Shown in pieces: positions 50,044 to 62,500 of a stretch of 64,000 nucleotides of DNA. The translations under genes and the position numbers were made by a program. This DNA is from Prinia subflava. Its lineage: Eukaryota > Chordata > Aves > Passeriformes > Cisticolidae. The stretch covers positions 55,976,705 through 56,040,704 of the forward strand of contig NC_086283.1 in the NCBI RefSeq assembly GCF_021018805.1. Direction: 5' to 3'. Below the pieces are notes generated by a model. That model was not told where the DNA came from, ran no database searches, and saw nothing but the letters and a program-made list of their open reading frames with translations. Numbering within the stretch: position 1 is the first letter of the stretch; each line of letters begins with the position of its first letter.

Positions 50044-53000
50044 GACGGTTTGGGAGATAGTGGCTAGAGAGTAATTTTTTAAAAATATTGATCCATGTTA
50101 TCTACTTCATAGTTGATCTTTGTTATTGTTTTACCTAGTGCTAGAAAAGCCTCACAGTAATTTGCAGCAATAATACAATAGCACAATATATGTTCAAAAT
50201 AGCCCTGCAGTGTGCCCCAGGAAATAAATTGTATACAATGTTTCCCTTTAATTTTCTAATTACATCATTGTAGGCAAGATGAGAATAAGGATACACATTT
50301 TTTCAACTAGTTATATAGTAAGTAGCTACTGCTACTTTTAGGTGGAGCCAACAGTACCAAATTCTTATAAAAAACTTTAGAGGTCTACATTAACTTTGGA
50401 TTCCTACCTAGAAAACAAAAACTTGTAGAAAGTCAGCCAATAGAATGTCCCTCCAGAGTCTGTAAGAACTTCTCACTTCTGGATGGGCCACAAGCTACTG
50501 GTCTGGCTTTTTGGGCACTTTAGATAAGCCAAGAGTGCAGGACAATGAATTCGTCTTATTCCTCTCATCCTACTGACTCATCTTCCTCAATGCTCTTAAA
50601 AATGTAGCAATAAAACAGAAGAGGACTAGAGATGTTTCCACTTCCTTGATCCTTTTATTTCATCTCACCTTGCATTGTTTGCACATTTTATACATGTGCT
50701 TCAATGTGTGCAACTAAATTTTACAGCCTTATCAGTCAATGTCAGCCTTTTTTTCTACAAAAATAGTAATTCATGACCTACTGCCCTGAATCTCCAGGCA
50801 CACCATGTTTGCTTGAAAACTGCTAGTCTGGTACGAACGTAGCTCATTAGAAGACTACAAGATTCCTGCTTTCTTCCTCACTTTATCAATAACAGAATAA
50901 AACAGCACAGTTCATTAAATAAATGTGAAGAAAAAGATGAACTGATTGTATTATGATCAAAGGCTTACACTATTTGACATGGTTCACATCCAGGTAAATT
51001 ACAAGCTAAATACTGAGTAGAGTGAATAAGTGAATACAAAAATTGTGGCTGTTTTTGGGCTGTCTGGCTACAACTACCTGGCAGAGGAACCCAAATAAAG
51101 GCCATGGAGAGAAATTTGAGCTAGAGAGTGCATGTAGTTTCAAATTCTGGATACCAAGATCAAAGTAGAAGTCCGCTTTAGACAATTGTCCTTACAGGAG
51201 TAGTTTATATTATAATCTGGTATGGGTTTTATCTAAAAAAAATAGAAAAAAAATTTACTATTTTCAGTACCTAAGGATGTTGCAAATATTTACAGATTCA
51301 GTGGCAACATATTTTATTTCTCTTTTGAATTTTAGTCTTGTTGTGTTTGCAATTCCTTATCTTTGGGCAGGGGATTTTGTCTCTGCTTAAACATTTCTGC
51401 ATAAAAATAGGAGCTGAACAGTATTCATATGTTGAGTCATATGAACAAGTTTAAATTTGTTTGTAAGCTCCCACATGCTCAGCACAGTTCCGTTACAGTA
51501 TTTTTTCTATTTATTTTCACCTCACTACATGATCAAGGGTGTTGTAGGGAAGATCTGTGTATCAGATTGATATGGTTATATTAAAAAAATGCTTAATTCA
51601 ACATTGACAACTTCACCACATGAGGTCAAGAAGTGCTGACATAACATCCCCACAGGGTTTTTGGAAATCATGGTGGTGAAGACAAGAGAATGGAAACAGT
51701 ATGTAAGACAGTTAGACCAAACAAAAAGAACAAGAGACTGTTTTGTAGAAAACATTTCCAGGGTTCAAATAATTACTGCACATCTAACTAAAATCCAATT
51801 GTTCTCATCCGTGATCTTTGGAGCATTTCTGCTTCTCACCAAAAGTTACACAGAATATTTTTGTTTTCTGTTTTATAATATTTAAAATCAAAAACATATG
51901 AATGAGGTTTATGCAATAGCATATGGAAGTCATTAATGCTGCTTTCGTTCTCAACTAAGTACTCAGTTCTGTAGTCCTTAAGTAAGAAAAACTCTTACTG
52001 AACTCACAGTGAGTTTTTCTTGCATAAAAGGAAAAAAATTGAGTAATAAATGTAATGATCTGTAGGCTACTAAAATTGCTCAGTGACCCCTATGTCAGTC
52101 CCTTTTAATAATGTATACTTTTTTGCAGGATATAAATTCTCACTATACAGTGAGTGATTGTTTTCTATTCAACTGGGGACCAATTTGGTTTCCACAAAAT
52201 CAAATGCAAAACTCCAACCGACCTCTACAGGAAGAAGGATTAGGACTTTTACATAGTTTCTTTATAAGAAATCTTCTGTCTCAACAGCCTGCCACCTTCT
52301 CAGTTAACTACAGATATGTGTGGGCTGCTGTATCAGTGTCAGTCACACATTTCTTGACAAAGAGAGTGCAGACAGCCTTATCTGAATATTGCAAGCTGAA
52401 AACTGCAAAAATCAGACACACTCAAACCTCTATATATTTTCTAAAGAAAGACCTCTATTAGCCATTTAAAGAGATGAGTAAACAAAAAAATCAGATACTT
52501 TGTTTTTCAATAACAAGTGCTTTGAAGTAGTGTTCATCTTGATTTCAACTCAAGCTCATGAGAGTCAACAGCAAAAAAACTCTCTCACAGCAGTAAACGG
52601 AATTGATTCAGAAATACTTTTGTCTTGGTGAAGTAAAACATATAGATAAGAAATTTCATTAGTACTCCAAAATAAAGATAGAAACATTGTTATGTGAAGT
52701 CTTGGAATTCAATTCTGCTCACATTCCCTGTTATTCTGTTATTTTTTATACTTGTGTATTATTCCCCCATAAATTGTTCACATTGGTAATTTCTTCAAGC
52801 CATAACATTATTGTCACTGGAAAATAATGATGAAAACTGAAGAGTGAAAACAATTTTCAGTAAAAATATATTAAACAGAAATATAAAATGGCCTGACCTT
52901 TATGTAATTCCTGATCTGTTGAATAAGTGTGTGTATGTATCTGTGATATAACACTATATTTCTGAAAATATATGTTCAAAGGACAAATTTATACATGCTT

Positions 53001-53200
53001 ACATAGTCTCCATAGTACATTAGAGTAAAATCTGTTCTTAGAAATTGGAAAGGAGAATTCAGATAACACTGCAGTACAATGATTGCTTGTTCCAATGTTG
53101 TTCTTGGAACTGCCTGATTATCCAAGTCTCTGTACATTCATTATCAGCTGTCTTGTTCCTCAAAAATTTGTTGCAAAATTTCATATAGATCAAGAGAGAG
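50044..53200. other. Unassigned AT-rich DNA
   Basis: No recognised gene. A 116-codon plus-strand open frame (52111-52461) sits at a good splice-acceptor-like sequence (ttttttgcag) but shows no known domain. Confidence 0.45.
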
Positions 53201-53230
53201 AAAAGAAAGAGGCAGAAAAGAAAGAGGCAG
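53201..53230 (+). repeat. 15-bp tandem duplication
   Basis: AAAAGAAAGAGGCAG occurs twice in a row immediately before the pentamer array. Confidence 0.95.
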
Positions 53231-53233
53231 AAA

Positions 53234-54493
53234 GGAGAGGAGATTCGAGGAGAGGAGATTCGAGGAGAGGAGAGGAGATTCGAGGAGAGGAGATTCGAGG
53301 AGAGGAGATTCGAGGAGAGGAGAGGAGAGGAGATTCGAGGAGAGGAGATTCGAGGAGAGGAGATTCGAGGAGAGGAGATTCGAGGAGATTCGAGGAGAGG
53401 AGATTCGAGGAGATTCGAGGAGAGGAGAGGAGATTCGAGGAGAGGAGATTCGAGGAGAGGAGATTCGAGGAGATTCGAGGAGAGGAGAGGAGATTCGAGG
53501 AGAGGAGAGGAGATTCGAGGAGAGGAGATTCGAGGAGAGGAGATTCGAGGAGAGGAGAGGAGAGGAGAGGAGAGGAGAGGAGAGGAGAGGAGAGGAGAGG
53601 AGAGGAGAGGAGAGGAGAGGAGAGGAGAGGAGAGGAGAGGAGAGGAGAGGAGAGGAGAGGAGAGGAGAGGAGAGGAGAGGAGAGGAGAGGAGAGGAGAGG
53701 AGAGGAGAGGAGAGGAGAGGAGAGGAGAGGAGAGGAGAGGAGAGGAGAGGAGAGGAGAGGAGAGGAGAGGAGAGGAGAGGAGAGGAGAGGAGAGGAGAGG
53801 AGAGGAGAGGAGAGGAGAGGAGAGGAGAGGAGAGGAGAGGAGAGGAGAGGAGAGGAGAGGAGAGGAGAGGAGAGGAGATTCGAGGAGAGGAGATTCGAGG
53901 AGATTCGAGGAGAGGAGATTCGAGGAGAGGAGATTCGAGGAGATTCGAGGAGAGGAGAGGAGATTCGAGGAGAGGAGAGGAGATTCGAGGAGAGGAGAGG
54001 AGATTCGAGGAGAGGAGATTCGAGGAGAGGAGAGGAGATTCGAGGAGAGGAGAGGAGAGGAGAGGAGATTCGAGGAGAGGAGAGGAGAGGAGATTCGAGG
54101 AGAGGAGAGGAGATTCGAGGAGAGGAGAGGAGAGGAGATTCGAGGAGAGGAGATTCGAGGAGAGGAGATTCGAGGAGAGGAGAGGAGAGGAGATTCGAGG
54201 AGAGGAGATTCGAGGAGAGGAGAGGAGAGGAGAGGAGAGGAGAGGAGAGGAGAGGAGAGGAGAGGAGAGGAGAGGAGAGGAGAGGAGAGGAGAGGAGAGG
54301 AGAGGAGAGGAGAGGAGAGGAGAGGAGAGGAGAGGAGAGGAGAGGAGAGGAGAGGAGAGGAGAGGAGAGGAGAGGAGAGGAGAGGAGAGGAGAGGAGAGG
54401 AGAGGAGAGGAGAGGAGAGGAGAGGAGAGGAGAGGAGAGGAGAGGAGAGGAGAGGAGAGGAGAGGAGAGGAGAGGAGAGGAGAGGAGAGGAGA
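53234..54493 (+). repeat. Two-word pentamer array, (GGAGA/TTCGA)252
   Basis: 1260 bp made of exactly 252 pentamers in perfect register: 213 GGAGA and 39 TTCGA by my count, with no other word and no out-of-phase indel. It has four domains: mixed (53234-53548, 20 TTCGA), pure GGAGA (53549-53878, 66 units), mixed (53879-54213, 19 TTCGA) and pure GGAGA (54214-54493, 56 units). No two TTCGA units touch. The long open frames (Gly-Glu-Glu-Arg-Arg repeats and the opposite Leu-Ser-Ser-Pro) are by-products of a stop-free repeat and should not be taken as a protein. Confidence 0.97.
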
Positions 54494-56257
54494 CATCTAC
54501 TGCCATGTAGGTGTCCTTTTTAATGTGTAACCGGCATTCAGTCTGGTGTCATACTGCATATCACTCACACTGTAAGTGTTGCCAAAAGCAAGATTATAAA
54601 AATTATTCCTCTAGAACTTTACATATAATCTGGCTAGCAGTGAAAGAAAACCGTTGAGGTTGGTGTGAAGTCTTATTCTATGTGGAATGTAATGAATCAT
54701 TACCAAAGTTGAAATGCATTTTCATTTAATGGAATGTGATTTTGTAGGTTGCTTCATGATATGCTTTTTTGATTTTTAGTAAAATAAGTGCAAAATGTCA
54801 GAATTTCATGGACAATAAAATTTTCTGTATTCGCTGGTACAGATGTACTCCACAAATCATAGGAATTCCAATGAGCATTTCCTTTGTAATTTTGTTTTAC
54901 TGTATTCCTCGTAGTACTTTCTCTCACATGTCATTAATTGCAATGTTCTTCAATTTGTATTTGCTTAATGAGAATCTAATTTCATCTATACAATATTTTG
55001 CAGGGCTGAGAACCAGAATGGATTGTCTTCTCTTCTTTGCCCTCTCAACTATAAAAAGGCAAGGCTGTGAAAGTCTCTAAATACTTAACTATTCTGGAGT
55101 CAAATTCTAACATAATTCTATGCTGTTGTGATTACATATTTACTTAGATGTGGATTACACAGAAATCACTGGACGGGAAAAGGCCAACTCAAACAATTTT
55201 CCAGCAACCTTTCCAAGTTAAATCAAAAGAAATGTTCAGGCAACAAAGAGTTCTTTACTTTAGCAACCTATGCTTAACTACCTCAGGGACTAGTGACTTA
55301 GATTCCTGTTTCCTGGTAGGTTTCTCATAGATGTTGGAAAGATGTTTCTGGAAGGTCAGGAGGATAATTATTAATTTGTATGTGCCTTTTTCACATGAAA
55401 TGTCTGTGACTCCTATCCTCTTTCTACTTTAATGAAAGGTTTGGTTGCATTTGTTTTAGGAACGTGACTAATTAGAAATTTAGTTACCAATTATTAATTG
55501 TCAGTAGCATCTAAACATCTTTTCTGCAACTAAAAGTGACAGAAAAAAAATCTGTCTTTTTGATATTGACATTGCAAAACTCATGGTGATAACATTTCCT
55601 TTATTTTCATTTTAGTAGATGATGAAAAACAGAAGAGGGTATCCTGTCTCGGTGGACAGAACAGGCAAACAGCTGATTCCAATGGTGCCAGAATTTTATC
55701 CATGAAGTTAAATCAGAGTGACAAGGATTGCTCCGTGTACACACTCCTTGCAACGTTTTTTAAGAAAATGATATTTCCCAAAGCTTACTTTGCTTTACTG
55801 AAGATTTTCTAACACACTGGAACATTAAGCTGTGTTGAAAGTAAATAGAAGGTATACAAATTATGATTTCTATGCCACCATTTTGTTTACCTCACATTTG
55901 AAACTGCTTCATGAAAAGTAGGCAAGTGTAAACATTGAAAGAGAAGGTTTGGAGGTATCAGAGTGGATGTCCTGTCGTAGCTTAGGAAAAGAAACAGACT
56001 TGCTTATTAAAACAGGATGGGGTTTATTTTATCACATCATTCTTTCTCTTGTACTTCTAAAACCATTGCAGATGAATCTTATTACCTTATTGTGAAAACA
56101 AAATTAAGTTCCATGGTTGTTATCCAGATGTAGTTGGAGAATGCCCATGTGATGCAACTAGAAATGAAAACACCTCAGAGGGAGGTGGCCCTCTGCTTCA
56201 GTCCATAACTATCTTTGTATTTATTTATGTATATGTGTATGAAAACATGTGACACAC
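54494..56257. other. Unassigned AT-rich DNA
   Basis: No gene recognised. An open frame of 103 codons at 54769-55080 is AT-rich and featureless. Confidence 0.45.
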
Positions 56258-56330
56258 ACATGCCTGTACATATGTACACATGGCAGGCATATGTACAGGC
56301 ATATGTACACATATGCACACGCACATGCTC
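56258..56330. repeat. Imperfect GGCATATGTACA repeat
   Basis: Several copies of CATATGTACA-type units, partly palindromic and alternating purine-pyrimidine. Confidence 0.75.
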
Positions 56331-59097
56331 CCTGAAGTCCTAAGAACCTAAATTGCTGTTTTTCATAATTTGGCACTCTTTCCCAGACATCCAGGACAAA
56401 CAATATAGTTGTGTTTTGTTCTCCTAGAGACTAGAGTGCTGAGATCAGGTTTCCCATTGCCCACTTAAGAGGATTAAAACAATTTAATTAGTACCCAGAA
56501 AATATCTATCATTGTACCCCATGCTTCATGACTCTTCCTTCAACTTTTTCAATTAGCTTATGCCTGATGTCTTTCATCAGATTATAGTCATAGTGATACT
56601 AGCTTGTTTCCACAATTAAAGAAGAACTTTTAATGACCTTTATAGATTAAAAATTATAACAGCTAAAGACAGCATGTCATATATACTAGCAAGGAGACAA
56701 GGTGAATATTTGAAGATGCAATCGGAGACAGTCATAATATTTTGTGACACATTCTGTTGACTTGCCATGAACAGGTGTCACAGGAATACACATATATATA
56801 TTATATACACAGAGATACAGATAATTTGTCATGGCTACTGGAACGAAAGACACACTCATGAAAGGATGGATTCATCAATAAACGAATTTTGTTTCCAGTT
56901 GTCATAAGGTGAGCTGAGTTTATTTGTACAGCTCGACTAGAGATGTGTCATTGTGGTAGTTTATCTCAAGACAAGTCAGTTCTATGTGAAGTAAAGAACT
57001 GGCAGACTCTTTCTATGATTTTCATTAAATACAGAAATATGCTTAAAACCATTCTTTAGCATCCTGAACATAAGCATCTGTGCTGCAGCAAAGAACCTGC
57101 ACAGATTATGGCAGACAATTTATGAGACATATGTTTTAAATTGCTTTCAATTCTTACTGTAAATGACTGGAATTATTCTGTATGAATTAAGTATAATATA
57201 ACACAGATGTTGGATGTGTTAAAATTACTGGTTTAGGGACAGCAGTTTCTGAACACATTCTGTCAATGAACCTAATTCACACTCAAGAGTTTCTACTGCT
57301 TGTCAGAAGTAATGGGATCAAATGTAACATAGCTATTCAGCAACAGATAATTTAATGAGTGACTGGTCAACATTTTACACTTATCAGTCCTTTCTGAAAA
57401 GTTCAGGCTTAAAATTAGAATACAGTTTAGGCTTAATATTCTTCTTTGTCAAAAACAATGGCATAAAATATGTTCTCCATTAGAATTTTTTGTTTGTTGA
57501 ATTAATCAGTTCAATATTTTCTTAGTTACCCCTTTCCCTATATGTAATACATGCTACCATACTTCTTTCTGAGCCTTAGACCCATTGAAGATTTCCTGTT
57601 CTGCATTGCAGTGCACCCATCCTTTAAATCGAGCCTTATCTGGGAGGTATTATCTGCCAAGTATCTGCAGAACTGAGCAATAATCCTCCATTAAATCTCT
57701 ATAAAGGAAGAAAGGCAGTTAAACAAGCTGAACAAAAAGATTTACACTCTTTTATTTAAATAGGAAGTCAATTAGGAAATGTATTCTCCTTTAATGACCT
57801 GAAAGCTCCTGACACTCTGGGATTAGCATTCTGAAAGTTTAATATTTTAACTTTGCTTAGTATAAGAACAAAACCATGGTTCTATGAAAAAAAATTCACA
57901 TTTTCAGCAAGAGTGCACATTTTACTAAGTCTGGTATAGTAAACATATTTAGTAAAAATTCTCTAAGCTTAAAGAAATCAACTTCTTCATATTATGTATA
58001 ATATTTAAAGAGCCAAAGACAAAGTTTATTAAATTCTCTCCATTAAACTAAGCTCCAGAAATGCAAATAGCCCAGTTATGAACTTTATTTCCACTTGTCT
58101 TTTCCCTGTGTCACATCAAACTTTTGTTAATTTGGAGTTTGCTTTGTCATAGGAGTATTCACAGTTTTCTGCCCTACTGAGTGATCCTATTAAAGATAAT
58201 CCAATTTTTTTAATCTCATTTCTGAACAACTATTTTATCCATCACTTTCTCTGCCATGGTTCTGGAAGTCTTGCCCTGCCTAGCAGGGCTTGCAGTGTAG
58301 GTCAGATCTTTCCAGGTGTGCTACTGCTTGGAAAAATGAGATTAGCTCTTCTCTTCCCTTTTCCTCTGTTCTTTCCTGAGGAAGCCCATTGGCAGGAAAT
58401 AACAATTTTCCTGGGCATAGAAGAAAGGAGTATTTTGTTTTCATAGACCGGGTTACCTTTGCCCTTATTTTGACATTTTCATGAGAAACAACTAAACCAT
58501 GAAGCATTTTAAATGAGTCCTATAACTGAAAAGTATAGGATCAATGCCGCAGTTGCCAATGCAAAAATTATGTAGTCAGAGGAAAATATCATCTGTTCTC
58601 AAGGTCATATCTTGTTAAAGTCCGTTAAAGTCCCAGATCCACTTAAATTTGTGGATTTCAACATTCAACATGGATGTTCAACAGTCTTAAGGTACACCCC
58701 AACATTGATAAATACTGGCAAAAGAAACCATTATAATTCCTACAAATTATTCTGTAAAATCCTACACCCTTGTGCTGTAGCAAAGTAAACCTCTGAAATA
58801 ATTCACGTCTGCTGGCAAGTGCAGCTGGGTGCCTCCCCACTACACAGCAGGAAATCTGCTCTCCTGATGGTGGGAGCCCTTGGGTGGGTTATTATACTGC
58901 CCTGGTCTACTGGCTCTCTCCTTTTCTGAGAGCTGTGATCTATGAGCTGTGAAACTAATAGTTTTGTTATTCATTGTGTTGCCCCCAAAGCTGTGAAAAA
59001 TTAATGAGCCATACCACAAAATTCACATGTTCCTCATCTAAGACCATGCAAATAAATCTTTGCTGCACACTTAGCTTTGCTCCTCCCTGAGCCCTTG
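56331..59097. other. Unassigned AT-rich DNA
   Basis: No recognised gene, RNA or transposon before LTR 'D'. Confidence 0.5.
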
Positions 59098-59589
59098 TGT
59101 TAGCGTAGGAAAACATATAACCACACGAAGGCGATCACATGTGGTTCTTTATTCAAGCGCGCGGGACACAGGGGCATACAGTGCCCAAATCTTGTGCCTG
59201 AAAAATACAGAGTCGATTTGTGATTTTTATAGTTTAAATTATACACATGTTAACTAACCTCCACCCCTAGATACTGATTATCCTATTCCTTAGTTACTAT
59301 CTTAACTCATACCTACGCTTTACCCTGATCCACACTTGATTTGGTTAAAACAATGCTTCTCAATTATCCCCTGAGTTGCAGTCACACTTGATTCGGTTAC
59401 AATAGCATTCATTACAATTGATTCATTACAATAGCATGGAGCTGGTTGCAGAAGCTGACGCTTGTTCCAAAGCTGAGCTGTGTCAAGTTCCAGTTGTACG
59501 TTCTCTACCTTCCTCTCCCCCATACATACCTCAACTTAACCCCGTGGTTAACTTATACAGAAATTATATTTTTTAACCCTCCACCAACA
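59098..59589 (-). mobile_element. Solo LTR 'D', 492 bp
   Basis: A minus-strand LTR starting TGTTGGTGGAGGG (at 59589) and ending CCTACGCTAACA (at 59098). It has a minus-strand TATAAAAA (59231-59224) and AATAAA (59153-59148). A 4-bp duplication cttg flanks it (59094-59097 and 59590-59593), the size usual for gammaretrovirus-like (class I) integrases. No viral genes are attached. Confidence 0.85.
59224..59231 (-). promoter_or_regulatory. TATA box of LTR 'D'
   Basis: TATAAAAA on the minus strand, about 71 bp before the AATAAA, a normal U3/R layout. Confidence 0.6.
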
Positions 59590-59593
59590 CTTG

Positions 59594-62500
59594 TGGTATG
59601 AATGGGATTCTGCATGGGTCCAACACAGCAAATTTATGAACAGGACTGAGCCTGATGCTGCCTTCTCTAACATAACTCTCTCTGTGACACCACAAGAAGT
59701 CCACATGCTCAGAAAGAAGATTGCAAGTGTAACTCCTGGGCCAAAGCCCCTTTTTAAATTAATACTCACATTCCTTAGGCTGAAACAAATATTTATGAAA
59801 GACTTCTTTGATTATTTTCCAAAATAAAGTCATTTAAGTAGTACTTTAGTTTGCTTTGATATTTTTATGGTACAAAATGATGAATGAAGATCATTCCTAC
59901 ATATTTTTACAGTCAAGGTACTTTAGAAGCTAGACACTCTAGAGCTAATCTAACCCTAGAATTCTTCTAGCCTAGAAGACTACCTAGTGTCTTAATTATT
60001 TTAAAATACCTACAAATAAAGAAAAAATAATTAAATACTCAAAATAAAATGAAAATACAACTGTCAGAGAGACTACAGCTTCAGAGCTATCACTATCCAT
60101 TTATCTAAATTCTCTTATAACTAATAGGCAGATTTTTTTAATATGTTTTGAAGACATTGCAAGACTCAGTTTCAGGACACAAATTCAAGATTCTGATAGG
60201 AGGCAGGAACATCACAGAGATGGTGTACCAATGAAAAATGTAATGCAATAATATTTTTCATATCTATCCAATGGATTGAGCTTTCAAATCTGCCAAAGCA
60301 ATTCAATAAAGCATGTTAAATACCTAAATACTTTTAGTGTCATAATTCAATATACCAGGCCAAAGAGCTTTCAGCGAAAACAAGGAAAAATGCAACAAGG
60401 GTGTTACAGGGGTTTAACATGTATTTCATAATGAGCAAAGAGTACTAAAAACAGTCAAAACTATATAGGTACAAGAAATTTGAAATCATTGAAGTTTGTC
60501 TCTTTTGCACTGAGATTTACTTTAATCCTTAATTCACAGCTACTTTGACACAATAACAAGTAGAGCATTGGTATGGTCAGTCTGAAATGACACGATAGCT
60601 TGAATGAATTTTGCTTCAGTATGGGATGCCATTATTAGAACAGAACAGCTCTTACATATACATATTTAATTACAGCAAAACAGATTAAATAATCCATTTA
60701 TGATTAATTAGAAAATTAAACAGTGTTGTATTTATCATTAAAGTACCTTTAGCTGTCACATGGAAGTAATAGGGTAGTGCAATACAAATTAAGCATTTCT
60801 GGCATCTTAATTAACAAATAATTTGTTAAAACAGAATCTGACATTGTAATATTTTCACGTCTCTAATAACACTAATTAATTATTTTAAAGGAAATTATTT
60901 TGTTCTGCATTTCAGTTAATATTCTAGGTTAATTATATAGTAATGATTTTGTTACTGAAAGCTGAATCTTTTAAATCTCTGCTGAAATTTACAGGTATGG
61001 CAGAAAAAGAACCTAAAGGCTGATTTTTTTCTCAACACAGGGATTTTTCATAGAAATCCTTATGACAGCTTTAGGGTTATATCTGCTATATTTACTATCT
61101 CTAGAGTTCTACTTACTATAAAGAAAATATCAGAAATTATTTTATTGTATCCTTTCTTGTAGTTTTCCTAATATTTATTTAGCTTTCCCTTCATGAACAA
61201 CTTAGTCTCTTACCAGACCCAGAAACTGTGATAACATCCCCTGCATGGGCCAATTTTGAAGTTTTAAAATTAATCATGTAAGAAGTTGATCATTCTCTGT
61301 AACCTAATTGTGTTTTGCCAAGGTTTTCTGGTGGGACCACTCTGATTAATCATCTACTTCTGTTCTCCAGTTCTGCCAGACCATCCTCCTGGCTAGAAGA
61401 AAAATTTATAGCAGTAGAAAAAAATGAAAATAATTCAGAATGCTTCTGGGTTTTGTCAGCATGTCAAAATTGACTAGCTGTGCTTTCTGCACACATCTGG
61501 GGGATCACACAAGGCCACAGGAACTTCTGAGGTGTTGATCTCATCTGAAAAGCAGAAGACTGATGGATGCTGGGACTCTGCAGGGAGTTTAAGATCAAAA
61601 GTGCATCACCCCTGTATTGATATGAAGATCCCATTTTTGTTCCGGGTCAGCTAAAATTAACCAAATTTCTCCTTGTATATACTGCTTTATTTTAATCAGG
61701 AGTATTGTCCCAGACTCATATCTCAAAAGATGGTATGTTTAAGCCTTCAGCTTTGCAGCACTTTGCAGCACATCAAATGGGCCTGTTAATTCAGCTCAGT
61801 GGTCACTACGATGGGGCCAAAGGTTCATGCTGTAACTGTCTTTCCCTCATTTAGACTGTGATATTTCAGTAAAATGAACTCCTCAGACAGAGGAGCAGTG
61901 TGAGGCCTCCAGGTCTGCATTGGAAACGAAATGTTTTTATCTCAGCACGTTTAAGACCGATACTACTGAAATCCCTTCTAGGTAATTCAAAGACAGGGAC
62001 TGGTAATCTTACTACCTTTGGAAAATCTTATTTCTGCAAGCAAGAAAGAAACCTTATAGGGCCAAATATTGTCAGAGTTTTAGCGTATTGGACTATATTT
62101 ATCCATAAATAGATTTTTAAAAATGGGTGTTGACATTGTGTCTTTTACACTCTGAAGTTACTTAATGATACTATTTCCATTTTATCCATTTTATGTACTT
62201 TCTTAATATTTGTGCATTTTGTCTTTAATACAAGCTGAATTGAATGTGCCTGTCTATAACACCATATATGTGAGAGCTGATATAATAGAAAAAGCAAGAT
62301 ATTATGCTGTCTTCCTGTATTTAAAATCATCTAATTAAAGGACTAACATTCACCTGACACTTCCTGACAGAACTCATACTTAAAAAAATGCTCAGTGTTT
62401 CCTAATTTTTGCAACTGATATGATACTTCTCTAAGCTCAATAAAAGGCAACAACTCCAGAGCTAGTGAAAATCAGGGAGGGGTACCCAGCACTCAAAATA

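Noticed and set aside
53083..54510. A 475-codon plus-strand frame and 438-450-codon minus-strand frames of Gly-Glu-Glu-Arg-Arg or Leu-Ser-Ser-Pro repeats
   Set aside because: They are translations of a stop-free pentamer array; the same array is open in several frames on both strands, which no real protein needs.
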